Below, piece after piece: positions 7,142 to 14,060 of a stretch of 44,492 bases of DNA. Below the pieces are notes generated by a model, which made no database searches, had not been told where the DNA came from, and saw only the letters and a list, made by a program, of their open reading frames with translations. Origin of the DNA: Lachnospiraceae bacterium (GTDB lineage: Bacteria; Bacillota; Clostridia; Lachnospirales; Lachnospiraceae); assembly GCA_024681795.1 (NCBI GenBank), contig JAILAD010000026.1:1-44492 (forward strand), written 5' to 3'. A program made the position numbers and the translations under genes. Positions within the stretch are counted from its first letter, which is position 1. The number at the start of each line of letters is the position of its first letter.

Positions 7142-7892
7142 AGAAGAGATTATAAAAATCAGTCACATCACAAAGCGTTATGAAGAAAATGCCATTCTGG
7201 AGGATTTTTCGCTCTCCGTTTATGAGGGAGAAGTTGTGGTAATCGTCGGGCCGTCCGGATGCGGGAAGAGTACGATTCTTCGGATTATGAACGGACTCGA
7301 GCCGATTCAGAAAGGGGAAGTGACATATCGCGGAGAGAAGGTGGACGGAAAACTCGGAAGCATCACGAGAATCCGCGAGAAGGTCGGAATGGTGTTCCAA
7401 AGTTATGAGCTTTTTCCGCATAAGACCATTCTTCAGAATATAATGCTGGCGCCCGTGCTGGTTCAGAAACGGGATAAAAAAGAGGTAAAGGAAGAAGCGC
7501 TGCAGCTGTTAAACCGTGTCGGTCTTCTGGAGAAAAAAGACAGCTATCCGAGACAGTTATCCGGTGGTCAGAAACAGCGTGTTGCAATTGTCCGTGCGCT
7601 TTGCATGCATCCGGAGGTGCTGCTTTTTGACGAAGTGACGGCGGCACTGGATCCGGAGATGGTAAGGGAAGTTCTGGAGGTGCTTTTATCCCTTGCAAAA
7701 GAAGGCAAGACAATGGTGATTGTAACGCATGAAATGTCCTTTGCCAAAGCTGTTGCGGACCGTGTGATTTTTCTGGACGGAGGACATCTTGAGGAAGAAG
7801 GGACTCCGGCGGAATTTTTTGAACATCCGAAAACAGAACGTGCAAAACAGTTTCTGAATACCTTTACCTATGACAAGGTGGAAAGAGAATAA
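7134..7892 (+). CDS. Polar amino acid ABC transporter ATP-binding protein
   Basis: A 252-residue ATPase of the GlnQ/HisP class. The start is the ATG at 7134 ([10 protein letters not shown]), which overlaps the permease stop and has GAGGTGGA upstream; a longer in-frame extension to 7035 lies inside the permease gene. Motifs are Walker [11 protein letters not shown]-loop [14 protein letters not shown], signature [11 protein letters not shown], Walker [15 protein letters not shown] and switch VIVTHE. Note DEVT rather than the common DEPT. It completes the second importer of the operon and is likely partnered with the SBP_bac_3 half of the chimeric receptor. Confidence 0.92.
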   Translation: MHKEEIIKISHITKRYEENAILEDFSLSVYEGEVVVIVGPSGCGKSTILRIMNGLEPIQKGEVTYRGEKVDGKLGSITRIREKVGMVFQSYELFPHKTILQNIMLAPVLVQKRDKKEVKEEALQLLNRVGLLEKKDSYPRQLSGGQKQRVAIVRALCMHPEVLLFDEVTAALDPEMVREVLEVLLSLAKEGKTMVIVTHEMSFAKAVADRVIFLDGGHLEEEGTPAEFFEHPKTERAKQFLNTFTYDKVERE

Positions 7893-7896
7893 AAAA

Positions 7897-7952
7897 GAAT
7901 AAGACAAAGAGAATAAGAAAAAGAGAATAAGACAAAGAGAATAAGAAAAAGA
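7897..7952 (+). repeat. Four tandem copies of a purine-rich 14-mer
   Basis: GAATAAGACAAAGA and GAATAAGAAAAAGA alternate twice, so the array is also two copies of a 28-mer. It lies between the ATPase gene and the SGNH hydrolase gene. The mRNA strand is nearly all purine and unstructured. It may be simple slippage, or it may keep the hydrolase ribosome site open. Confidence 0.8.
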
Positions 7953-7972
7953 GATGAGGATGGAAGTCAGTT

Positions 7973-8596
7973 ATGAAACGGATTCTTTGTTACGGGGATT
8001 CCAATACCTGGGGACTGGTTCCGGGTTCCAATCCGCATAAAAGGTATCCGCAGGATATCCGGTGGACGGGGATTTTACAAAAGGAAAACAGTGAATTTGA
8101 AATTATCGAAGAGGGATTATGCGGTCGCACCACGGTTTTTGAGGATGCGTTAAGGCCCGGAAGGAACGGGCACGCATTTCTTCCGGTGCTGCTGGAAAGT
8201 CATGCCCCGCTGGATGCGGTTGTTCTGATGCTGGGAACCAACGATTGCAAAACGGTTTACGGAGCAGGCGAATATACCATCGGAAAAGGAATTGAACTCT
8301 GTCTGGAGGAAACGGAAAAGTTCGTTCCGGCAAACAGGATCCTTTTGATTTCTCCGATTTTTCTCGGAGACGACGTATGGAAACCCGAAAAGGATCCGGA
8401 GTTTGACAAACGGTCCGTGGAGATTTCGAGGAAACTGAAAGAGATTTATGCGGAGATTGCCAAAAAACGGGGCAATGTATTTCTTGCCGCAAGTGATTTT
8501 GCGGATGCGGACGATGCGGATTGCGAACATATGGATGAAAAAGGACATGCCGTATTTGCAGGTGCCGTTGCGGATGCACTGAAAAGAATGGTTTGA
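7973..8596 (+). CDS. SGNH/GDSL-family lipase or esterase
   Basis: A 207-residue hydrolase with block I GDSNTWG (nucleophile S10), the glycine-region GLCGRTTVFED, block III LGTNDC and a C-terminal DCEHMDEKGH carrying the Asp and His of the triad. There is no signal peptide, so it is cytosolic. The sequence type resembles arylesterase or acetylhydrolase members; the substrate is unknown. GGATGGAAG lies just upstream. It follows the importer operon at 80 nt through the purine-rich repeat and may be the last gene of that transcript. Deacylation of an imported acylated amino acid is possible but speculative. Confidence 0.85.
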   Translation: MKRILCYGDSNTWGLVPGSNPHKRYPQDIRWTGILQKENSEFEIIEEGLCGRTTVFEDALRPGRNGHAFLPVLLESHAPLDAVVLMLGTNDCKTVYGAGEYTIGKGIELCLEETEKFVPANRILLISPIFLGDDVWKPEKDPEFDKRSVEISRKLKEIYAEIAKKRGNVFLAASDFADADDADCEHMDEKGHAVFAGAVADALKRMV

Positions 8597-8610
8597 ATGG
8601 TGCCGGTTTG

Positions 8611-8682
8611 AATGGTGCCTGACCCCATTACGAAATTGTTACAAAATAATGCTAATTGTGTAATGGTGCCTGACCCCATTAC
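8611..8682 (-). repeat. REP-like units TGGTGCCTGACCCCATTAC, two copies
   Basis: Copies lie at 8611-8631 and 8661-8682, and a truncated start (AATGGTGCC) lies at 8596-8604. Each copy ends in ATGG/CCAT arms that can form a hairpin. The same unit is present three times in reverse orientation at 10687-10762, on the far side of the two-gene module. The strand label indicates orientation relative to GTAATGGGGTCAGGCAC. Confidence 0.85.
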
Positions 8683-8696
8683 AGAGAGGAAAAAAC

Positions 8697-9941
8697 ATGA
8701 CAATGCTTACGGAGATAACGGATTACATCAGAAGCGGAGAAAGTACGGGCAAAAATCTCGGACTTGAGATTGAGCATTTTATCGTGGACCGAAACGGGGA
8801 CCAGATCGGATTTGACGAAATCAGCAGCCTGATTTATGAAATCGGAAGCGGGATAAATGCCGAAATCCACTATATGGACGGATATCCCGTCGGATATTAT
8901 ACAGGGGAATATTCCACAAGTCTTGAGCCTTCCTGTCAGTTTGAAATCAGTATCAATCCCTATTCGGATCTTGAAAAAATAAAGGGAATTTACAATGAAT
9001 TCAGAACGCTTTGGGAGCCGGTTTTTTCAGCGCGCGGCTATCATTTTGAAAACGGAGGGAATCTTGCCAAAGTGGAAGCGGGAGATATAGTGCCGGAGCA
9101 GATTCCGCTTTCACCGAAATCCCGCTATAAATATATGAACCGCTACTTTGAGAGCAGCGGAAAATACGGCAAATACATGATGCGTGCGTCAGCATCGACG
9201 CAGGTTTCCGTTGATTATTTTTCCGAAAAGGATATGGTAAGGAAACTCCGGATTCTGCAGAAAATATCACCGATTCTGATGATTATGATGGAAAACAAGA
9301 GTAACGCGGATTTTACGCTGGAGGATACCGCCAAAAAGCACCTCTTAAGAATCCAGGAATGGGATAATCTGGATCCGGACCGTACGGGATTTATAAAAGG
9401 GTCTCTGGGGGAGGATTTCGGATATGAAAAAATGGCGGAGATTATTTACAAAACTCCGCTGATTCTGCTAACCGATAACGGAGAAACCATCGATGTCGGA
9501 CATCTGAGTGCGGAGGAATTAATCAGAACACATGTTATTTACGAGGATGAACTCGGAAATGAGAGAAAGAAACGTTTAATCGAGCATTTTATGTCCATGG
9601 GATTTTTCCATTTTCGTGTGAAAAAATATATTGAAATACGTGTTGCGGACAGTGTGCCGATAGAGAAGGCACTGGGCTATGCGGCTATCATTAAGGGAAT
9701 TGTATATAACGAGGATGCACTGGATAAACTCGAGAAGAGTCTTTCTTTAGTGCACAGCATAGAGGACATTGAAAAAGCAGTGGATGAAATTGAGAAAAAC
9801 GGACTGGATGCGGTAATTTACGGGAAGAAAACCGCAACCGGGTGGGTAGATGAACTGATTCATCTGGCAGCCGGAAATCTTGATGAAGAAGAGGGGAAGT
9901 ATTTGGAGTATGTGCGAACTGTTTGGGGTGACAGCCGATAA
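8697..9941 (+). CDS. Glutamate-cysteine ligase-like protein (GCS2 superfamily)
   Basis: A 414-residue enzyme of the ATP-dependent carboxylate-amine ligase group that includes plant-type and EgtA-type glutamate-cysteine ligases. The N-terminal GLEIEHFIVDRNG is the typical nucleotide/metal-binding strand. SLEPSCQFEISINPYSDLEKI, MRASASTQVSVDY and KYIEIRVADSVP are further conserved family blocks. Expected reaction: ATP-driven joining of glutamate and cysteine to gamma-glutamylcysteine. No glutathione synthetase domain or gene is present here. The gene overlaps the next, a class II amidotransferase-like gene, by 32 nt, a pairing like EgtA with EgtC. GAGAGGA precedes the ATG. The acceptor amine is not proven. 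Confidence 0.82.
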   Translation: MTMLTEITDYIRSGESTGKNLGLEIEHFIVDRNGDQIGFDEISSLIYEIGSGINAEIHYMDGYPVGYYTGEYSTSLEPSCQFEISINPYSDLEKIKGIYNEFRTLWEPVFSARGYHFENGGNLAKVEAGDIVPEQIPLSPKSRYKYMNRYFESSGKYGKYMMRASASTQVSVDYFSEKDMVRKLRILQKISPILMIMMENKSNADFTLEDTAKKHLLRIQEWDNLDPDRTGFIKGSLGEDFGYEKMAEIIYKTPLILLTDNGETIDVGHLSAEELIRTHVIYEDELGNERKKRLIEHFMSMGFFHFRVKKYIEIRVADSVPIEKALGYAAIIKGIVYNEDALDKLEKSLSLVHSIEDIEKAVDEIEKNGLDAVIYGKKTATGWVDELIHLAAGNLDEEEGKYLEYVRTVWGDSR

Positions 9942-10683
9942 AAAAATAAACGTAAATGCGTATCTGCAGAGTTTTTTCAGGCACAGTAAGGTTCAGCCGG
10001 ACGGATGGGGGCTTGCGCTTTTTGACGACAATAACATTTCCATCGAAAAGGAGCCGGTAAAGGCAAGTACGAGCAAGTATCTGGAACATCGTCTTCAGGG
10101 AAAAATCCAGACCGCGAAAATGATGGCTCATATCAGACGCGCAACGATGGGAGAAGTGAATTTCAACAATACGCATCCGTTCAGTGCGATTGACGAATCC
10201 GGCAGACGCTGGGTTTTGGTTCATAACGGGACGATTTTTGAGGCACCGGGACTGTCCAAATATCAGTATTCCCAGCAGGGAAGCACGGATTCCGAAAGAA
10301 TACTGCTTTATATCATAGACCGTGTAAACAGTCGGTTTATGCAGGACCCGTGCGGGTTTGACGTAAATGAGCGACTGGCCCTTATTGATGAAATCATTCT
10401 TCAGGTTGTACCCGGGAATAAGCTGAATCTGCTGCTCTATGACGGAGATTATTTCTACGTACATAAGAATGAAAAAGGGACTTTATATACGCTTGAAAAA
10501 CCGGGCATTACTTTTTTTGCGACAAGGCCTCTGGATGAGTGGGAATGGAAAGAACTCCCGATGAACAGGCTTCTGGTCTATAAGAACGGAAAAAAGGTGT
10601 ACAGCGGGACAGAGCATGAGTATGAATATGTTTACGACGAAGAGCAGATGAAGCATCTGTTTTTAGACTATGCCGGACTTTAA
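9910..10683 (+). CDS. Class II glutamine amidotransferase-like protein (EgtC/YafJ type)
   Basis: A 257-residue stand-alone Ntn-hydrolase domain. The chosen start at 9910 gives MCELFGVTADKK, placing Cys2 as the N-terminal nucleophile after Met removal; the longer in-frame reading lacks this. Family features are QPDGWGLALFDD, HIRRATMGEVNFNNTHPF and WVLVHNGTIF, which bind the glutamine-like gamma-glutamyl group. There is no synthase partner domain, so it probably hydrolyses a gamma-glutamyl amide, as EgtC does in ergothioneine synthesis. Translational coupling to the glutamate-cysteine-ligase-like gene (32-nt overlap) strongly suggests a joint pathway. EgtB and EgtD are not encoded nearby, so the product is unlikely to be ergothioneine. 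Confidence 0.85.
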   Translation: MCELFGVTADKKINVNAYLQSFFRHSKVQPDGWGLALFDDNNISIEKEPVKASTSKYLEHRLQGKIQTAKMMAHIRRATMGEVNFNNTHPFSAIDESGRRWVLVHNGTIFEAPGLSKYQYSQQGSTDSERILLYIIDRVNSRFMQDPCGFDVNERLALIDEIILQVVPGNKLNLLLYDGDYFYVHKNEKGTLYTLEKPGITFFATRPLDEWEWKELPMNRLLVYKNGKKVYSGTEHEYEYVYDEEQMKHLFLDYAGL

Positions 10684-10686
10684 AAT

Positions 10687-10762
10687 GTAATGGGGTCAGG
10701 CACTGTTACACAATGTAATGGGGTCAGGCACTGTTACACAGTGTAATGGGGTCAGGCACCCT
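10687..10762 (+). repeat. REP-like units GTAATGGGGTCAGGCAC, three copies with 28-bp period
   Basis: Copies start at 10687, 10715 and 10743, separated by TGTTACACAAT or TGTTACACAGT. They are the reverse complement of the units at 8611-8682. The pair of arrays therefore brackets the GCS2/amidotransferase module as large inverted repeats. The GTAATGG/CCATTAC ends resemble extragenic palindromes acted on by RAYT-type transposases; this is an analogy only. Confidence 0.88.
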
Positions 10763-10775
10763 GGGAAGGATTGTT

Positions 10776-11681
10776 ATGAACATAAATCAGATCAGATATG
10801 TATTAAAGGTAGCGGCATCTTCTTCCATGCGTGAAGCGGCAACGGGACTGTATGTATCCCAGCCGGCACTTTCCGCAAGCATCCGCGAACTGGAGGAGGA
10901 ACTCGGAATTCTGATTTTTGAACGAACCAATAAAGGAATCTCCTTAACGGATGAGGGCAGGGAATTTCTGTCCTATGCAAAGAAAGCGGTGGCGCAGTAC
11001 GAGGTTTTGGAGGACCGGTATATTGCCGTCGGAAAAGATAAGGAGCAGTTTTCCGTTTCCACGCAGCATTATAATTTTGCAATTAAATCTTTCACGAAAG
11101 TGATTGATGAATTTAAGCCCGAAAAATATGTTTTTTCCATTCACGAAACCAGAACAATCGAGGTACTTGAGAATGTCAGGGATTTCAAAAGCGAAATAGG
11201 AATCGTGTCGTATTCCGCTTCAAACGAATCGCTGATCAAAAAATTAATCCGGGAGTATCAGCTGGAATTTATACCTCTTATGAGACGCGAAACCTATATT
11301 TATTTCTGGAAAAATCATAAGCTTGCGAAAAGGAAGACCATTTCCCTGGAGGAACTGAAAAAATATCCGTGCATTGCTTTCGACCAGAGTGATGACAGCA
11401 ATTTCTATCTGACCGAGGAAGCAATGGCGGATTATGATTATGAGAAAATGATAAAATCCGATGACCGTGCCACCACAATGGAACTGATTGCAACGCTGGA
11501 CGGGTATTCCATCGGCTCTGGAATGCTTTCCGAGGATGATGCTGTTTTAAAGGGACTTGTCAGTGTGAAGTTAAAGGAAGAGGATCCGCTCATTATCGGT
11601 TACATTCTCCGCAGGGGAAGCAAACTTTCCAAGTACGGAGAGGCGTATATCAGAGAACTTTTGAAGTATAAGGAACTGTAG
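10776..11681 (+). CDS. LysR-family transcriptional regulator
   Basis: A 301-residue regulator. The start at 10776 (MNINQIRYVLKVA) is preceded by GGAAGGA; an earlier in-frame start would run into the repeat array. Residues 1-60 form the winged helix-turn-helix (SMREAATGLYVSQPALSASIRELEEELGILIFER). The rest is a substrate-sensing domain of LysR type. It lies on the same strand just upstream of the second sulfur amino acid operon. CysB, CysL and MetR belong to this family, so control of sulfur genes is a reasonable guess. A dyad at 11740-11760 lies downstream of its stop and before the leader peptide. Confidence 0.9.
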   Translation: MNINQIRYVLKVAASSSMREAATGLYVSQPALSASIRELEEELGILIFERTNKGISLTDEGREFLSYAKKAVAQYEVLEDRYIAVGKDKEQFSVSTQHYNFAIKSFTKVIDEFKPEKYVFSIHETRTIEVLENVRDFKSEIGIVSYSASNESLIKKLIREYQLEFIPLMRRETYIYFWKNHKLAKRKTISLEELKKYPCIAFDQSDDSNFYLTEEAMADYDYEKMIKSDDRATTMELIATLDGYSIGSGMLSEDDAVLKGLVSVKLKEEDPLIIGYILRRGSKLSKYGEAYIRELLKYKEL

Positions 11682-11739
11682 AGAATACAGGATAAGGAAT
11701 TACAGAGTCTATTTTAAGCGGCTTATTTAAGAAAAAACA

Positions 11740-11760
11740 GTGATAAGAAAAAGTTATCAC
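11740..11760. promoter_or_regulatory. Inverted repeat GTGATAA-N7-TTATCAC
   Basis: A perfect 7-bp dyad with a 7-bp spacer lies 60 bp after the LysR stop, upstream of the Cys/Met leader ORF. It could be a regulator operator or a terminator without a U tract. The following 120 bp are AT-rich and must contain the operon promoter, but I could not assign a convincing -35/-10 pair. Confidence 0.45.
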
Positions 11761-11887
11761 TAACGATAAAAACGATTGAATTTTCAAATGATAAAATCCG
11801 TGATAGGATAAATTCGTTTCGTGAGAGATACTCGAATCGGAATCTGTAAAAGGGAATCAGAAATAAATTGAAAGGACAAGAAACGAC

Positions 11888-11992
11888 ATGAGAAACACAA
11901 AACTTCATTCCATGATGAACATGTGTATGTGCTGCTGTGAGATGATGTGCAATCGGACAGTACGGTTTTCATGCGCTTCTTTGACGGAATGA
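11888..11992 (+). CDS. Cys/Met-rich leader peptide of the second sulfur operon
   Basis: A 34-codon ORF with AAAGGA upstream. Residues 9-21 read MMNMCMCCCEMMC: five Cys and six Met codons in thirteen, closely resembling the core of the leader at 2202. A strong terminator follows 28 nt after the stop, and the operon for sulfhydrylase, transporter and beta-lyase follows that. The most economical reading is ribosome-mediated attenuation by cysteine and/or methionine supply. The two leaders share no obvious sequence outside the Cys/Met core, which suggests that codon identity is what is selected. Confidence 0.78.
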   Translation: MRNTKLHSMMNMCMCCCEMMCNRTVRFSCASLTE

Positions 11993-12020
11993 GGGAGTAA
12001 TCACTCAGAGGGACTTAAAA

Positions 12021-12048
12021 GTCACCGGCGCATGCCGGTGACTTTTTT
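12021..12048 (+). terminator. Intrinsic terminator/attenuator before the sulfhydrylase operon
   Basis: GTCACCGGC (12021-12029) pairs with GCCGGTGAC (12034-12042) around a GCAT loop, followed by a T6 run. It stands between the Cys/Met leader peptide and the first structural gene. A small competing hairpin, GACT-TAAA-AGTC (12012-12023), overlaps its 5' arm and could act as antiterminator. Confidence 0.9.
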
Positions 12049-12156
12049 GTGCGGTAAAACGGTTAAAAATCCGGATTACCACAAAATAAAAACAGAAAAG
12101 ACATCAGAAAGAAAAAAAGAAATTCAGAAAAAATCAGAAAAACGGAGGATAAAAAA

Positions 12157-13458
12157 GTGGCAGCGGAAAACAGCTTTTCAACGGACGCAATCAGGGCAGG
12201 ATATAATTCGGAGGATCATTTTCACGCGGTAAACCCGCCAATCTACCAGACAGCTTCTTTTGACCTGGGAGATATCGACCGGACAAGAAGACTCTGGACC
12301 GGAGCGGAAGGCGGCGGAATTTACTCAAGAGTGGGAAATCCCACCGGAGCGGTTTTGGAAGAACGGTTTGCAAAACTGGAGGGAGGAAAAGCTGCGGTTG
12401 CACTTTCCTCGGGAATGGCGGCAATGACTTACACGCTTTTGTTACTCGGACAGGGCGGCGGAAACATTGTGTCAGGCTCTTCCTTATACGGAGCTGCAAT
12501 GCTTGCGCTGATCAAGTTTCTGCCGAAATACGGAATTACAACAAAGTTTGTGGAGGACAGAAACAATCCGGCAGCTTATGAGGCATTGATTGATGAAAAT
12601 ACAAAGGCCGTTTATCTGGAATCTGTCAGCAATCCGAACGCAGAACTCTATGATATCGATGCAATCGCAGAGGTGGCACATAAGCACAATGTTCCGGTGG
12701 TTGTGGACAACACGGTAGCAACTCCCTATCTGTACAGACCGTTTGAACACGGAGCGGACATCACGGTATACTCTGCAACCAAGGAAATCAACGGACACGG
12801 AAATACCATTGCCGGACTGGTGGTGGAAAAAGGCGGGTTTGATTATGACGAGAAAAAATTCCCGCAGTTCTATGAAAAAGAGTGGAAGATGAGAGATTTA
12901 AAGGATGTGCCGAGAAGTGCGGTGGAATTCCTTCCGGGTGCACCTGTAATCGCCTCTTTGAAAATATTCTATACCGAATTTCTGGGAGGTGCACTGGGTT
13001 CGTTTGAATCCTTCCTGGTTTTGCAGGGATTGTCAACGTTGTCGGTAAGACTCGATAAGAAAAACGAAACTGCGAAAAAGATTGTCGAATTTCTGGAAAG
13101 CCGGGAGGAAGTGGAATTTGTCCGTCATCCCTATGCAAAGGGTTCACCCTACAAGGCACTTGCCGACAGAGATTTTCCGAAGGGACCGGGAGCACTGATT
13201 TCCTTTGGATTTAAAGGAAATCGTGAACAGGAAGGTATTTTTATCAAATCCCTGAAGAACTTCTCCTACCACGTAAATATCGGAGATGTCAGATCCTTAA
13301 TCACGAATCCGCCCGAGAATACGCATACGGAACTTGAACCGAAATACCACAAGCTGGCTGACATTCCGAAGAACTTAATTCGTTTGTCCATAGGTCTTGA
13401 GGATGCGGAAGATCTGATTGAAGACTTAAAGCAGGCTTTTGAGAAAGCATTCGCGTAA
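12157..13458 (+). CDS. metY: O-acetylhomoserine sulfhydrylase-like PLP enzyme
   Basis: A 433-residue Cys/Met-metabolism PLP enzyme starting at GTG 12157, with ACGGAGGAT upstream. The N-terminus FSTDAIRAGYNSEDHFHAVNPPIYQTASF is typical of the family. The cofactor lysine is K209 in VYSATKEINGHGNTIAG, and SGMAAMTYTLLLL and YSRVGNPTGAVLEERFAKLEGG are further signatures. The expected reaction joins O-acetyl-L-homoserine with sulfide (or methanethiol) to give homocysteine (or methionine). A gamma-lyase activity (methionine or homocysteine breakdown) cannot be excluded, because the same fold serves both. Its position after a Cys/Met attenuator and before a transporter and PatB supports sulfur amino acid salvage. 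Confidence 0.85.
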   Translation: MAAENSFSTDAIRAGYNSEDHFHAVNPPIYQTASFDLGDIDRTRRLWTGAEGGGIYSRVGNPTGAVLEERFAKLEGGKAAVALSSGMAAMTYTLLLLGQGGGNIVSGSSLYGAAMLALIKFLPKYGITTKFVEDRNNPAAYEALIDENTKAVYLESVSNPNAELYDIDAIAEVAHKHNVPVVVDNTVATPYLYRPFEHGADITVYSATKEINGHGNTIAGLVVEKGGFDYDEKKFPQFYEKEWKMRDLKDVPRSAVEFLPGAPVIASLKIFYTEFLGGALGSFESFLVLQGLSTLSVRLDKKNETAKKIVEFLESREEVEFVRHPYAKGSPYKALADRDFPKGPGALISFGFKGNREQEGIFIKSLKNFSYHVNIGDVRSLITNPPENTHTELEPKYHKLADIPKNLIRLSIGLEDAEDLIEDLKQAFEKAFA

Positions 13459-13532
13459 GAAAAAACGGGAACTAAAACAGAAGAGAAATTGAAAAGAAGA
13501 ACTGAAAAAATGATAACGGAGAGGAAAGGAAA

Positions 13533-14060
13533 ATGGCATATATATCACAACTTGAATACGAGCAGGCAGATGAAAAAACAAAGAAGGTAATTGACGACTG
13601 GGTAAGCGTACACGGTCCGCTGACCAATATGAAAAAAACACTTATTCATTCCGTTCCCGCGTTTCACGCACTGATGGAGTGGTTCCCGCTGGAGGAGGAA
13701 ATCGAGTCATTCCTGGGGGAGAGAGCCGTAAATTTCTTCTGTTATGCGATTTCAACCACAAATGACTGTCTGGTGTGCAGCATTTTCTTTAAAAAAATTC
13801 TTGATGATGCAGGAATCGATTTTGAACACTTCGAGTTTACCGAAGAGGAAAAAATCCTGATCGATTTCGGAAGAGCAATCGTAAAAGATGCAAATAATGT
13901 CGGCGAAGAGGTTTTTAACAGACTGAAGGAAAAATGGAACGAGGAACAGATTGTGGCGATTACCGCATTTGCAACCATTATGATTGCAACGAACCTGATT
14001 AATAAAACGCTGCAGGTTACGCTGGATGACGAGCTCGTTCCGTATACGAAGAGAACATGA
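13533..14060 (+). CDS. Carboxymuconolactone decarboxylase (CMD)/AhpD-like protein
   Basis: A 175-residue all-helical protein of the CMD superfamily with a CXXC pair (C79, C82) in TTNDCLVCSIFF. The histidine that follows the CXXC in AhpD is not present, so peroxidase-reductant chemistry like AhpD is uncertain. In sulfur operons, CMD proteins often accompany oxidoreductases and may handle thiols or peroxides. The function here is unknown. GGAGAGGAAAGG precedes the ATG, and its stop overlaps the next start as ATGA, so the two are translationally coupled. Confidence 0.75.
   Translation: MAYISQLEYEQADEKTKKVIDDWVSVHGPLTNMKKTLIHSVPAFHALMEWFPLEEEIESFLGERAVNFFCYAISTTNDCLVCSIFFKKILDDAGIDFEHFEFTEEEKILIDFGRAIVKDANNVGEEVFNRLKEKWNEEQIVAITAFATIMIATNLINKTLQVTLDDELVPYTKRT

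Noticed and set aside
7897..7952. CRISPR or satellite-like array
   Set aside because: Very short contiguous purine-rich units without spacers.
10687..10762. CRISPR array
   Set aside because: The three 28-bp units are nearly identical throughout and have no unique spacers; no cas genes are present.
11682..12156. SAM riboswitch or T-box upstream of the sulfhydrylase operon, and likewise at 2174-2643
   Set aside because: None of the conserved SAM-I core stretches or T-box sequences (AGGGTGGNACCGCG) were seen; the leaders are instead taken up by Cys/Met ORFs and terminators.
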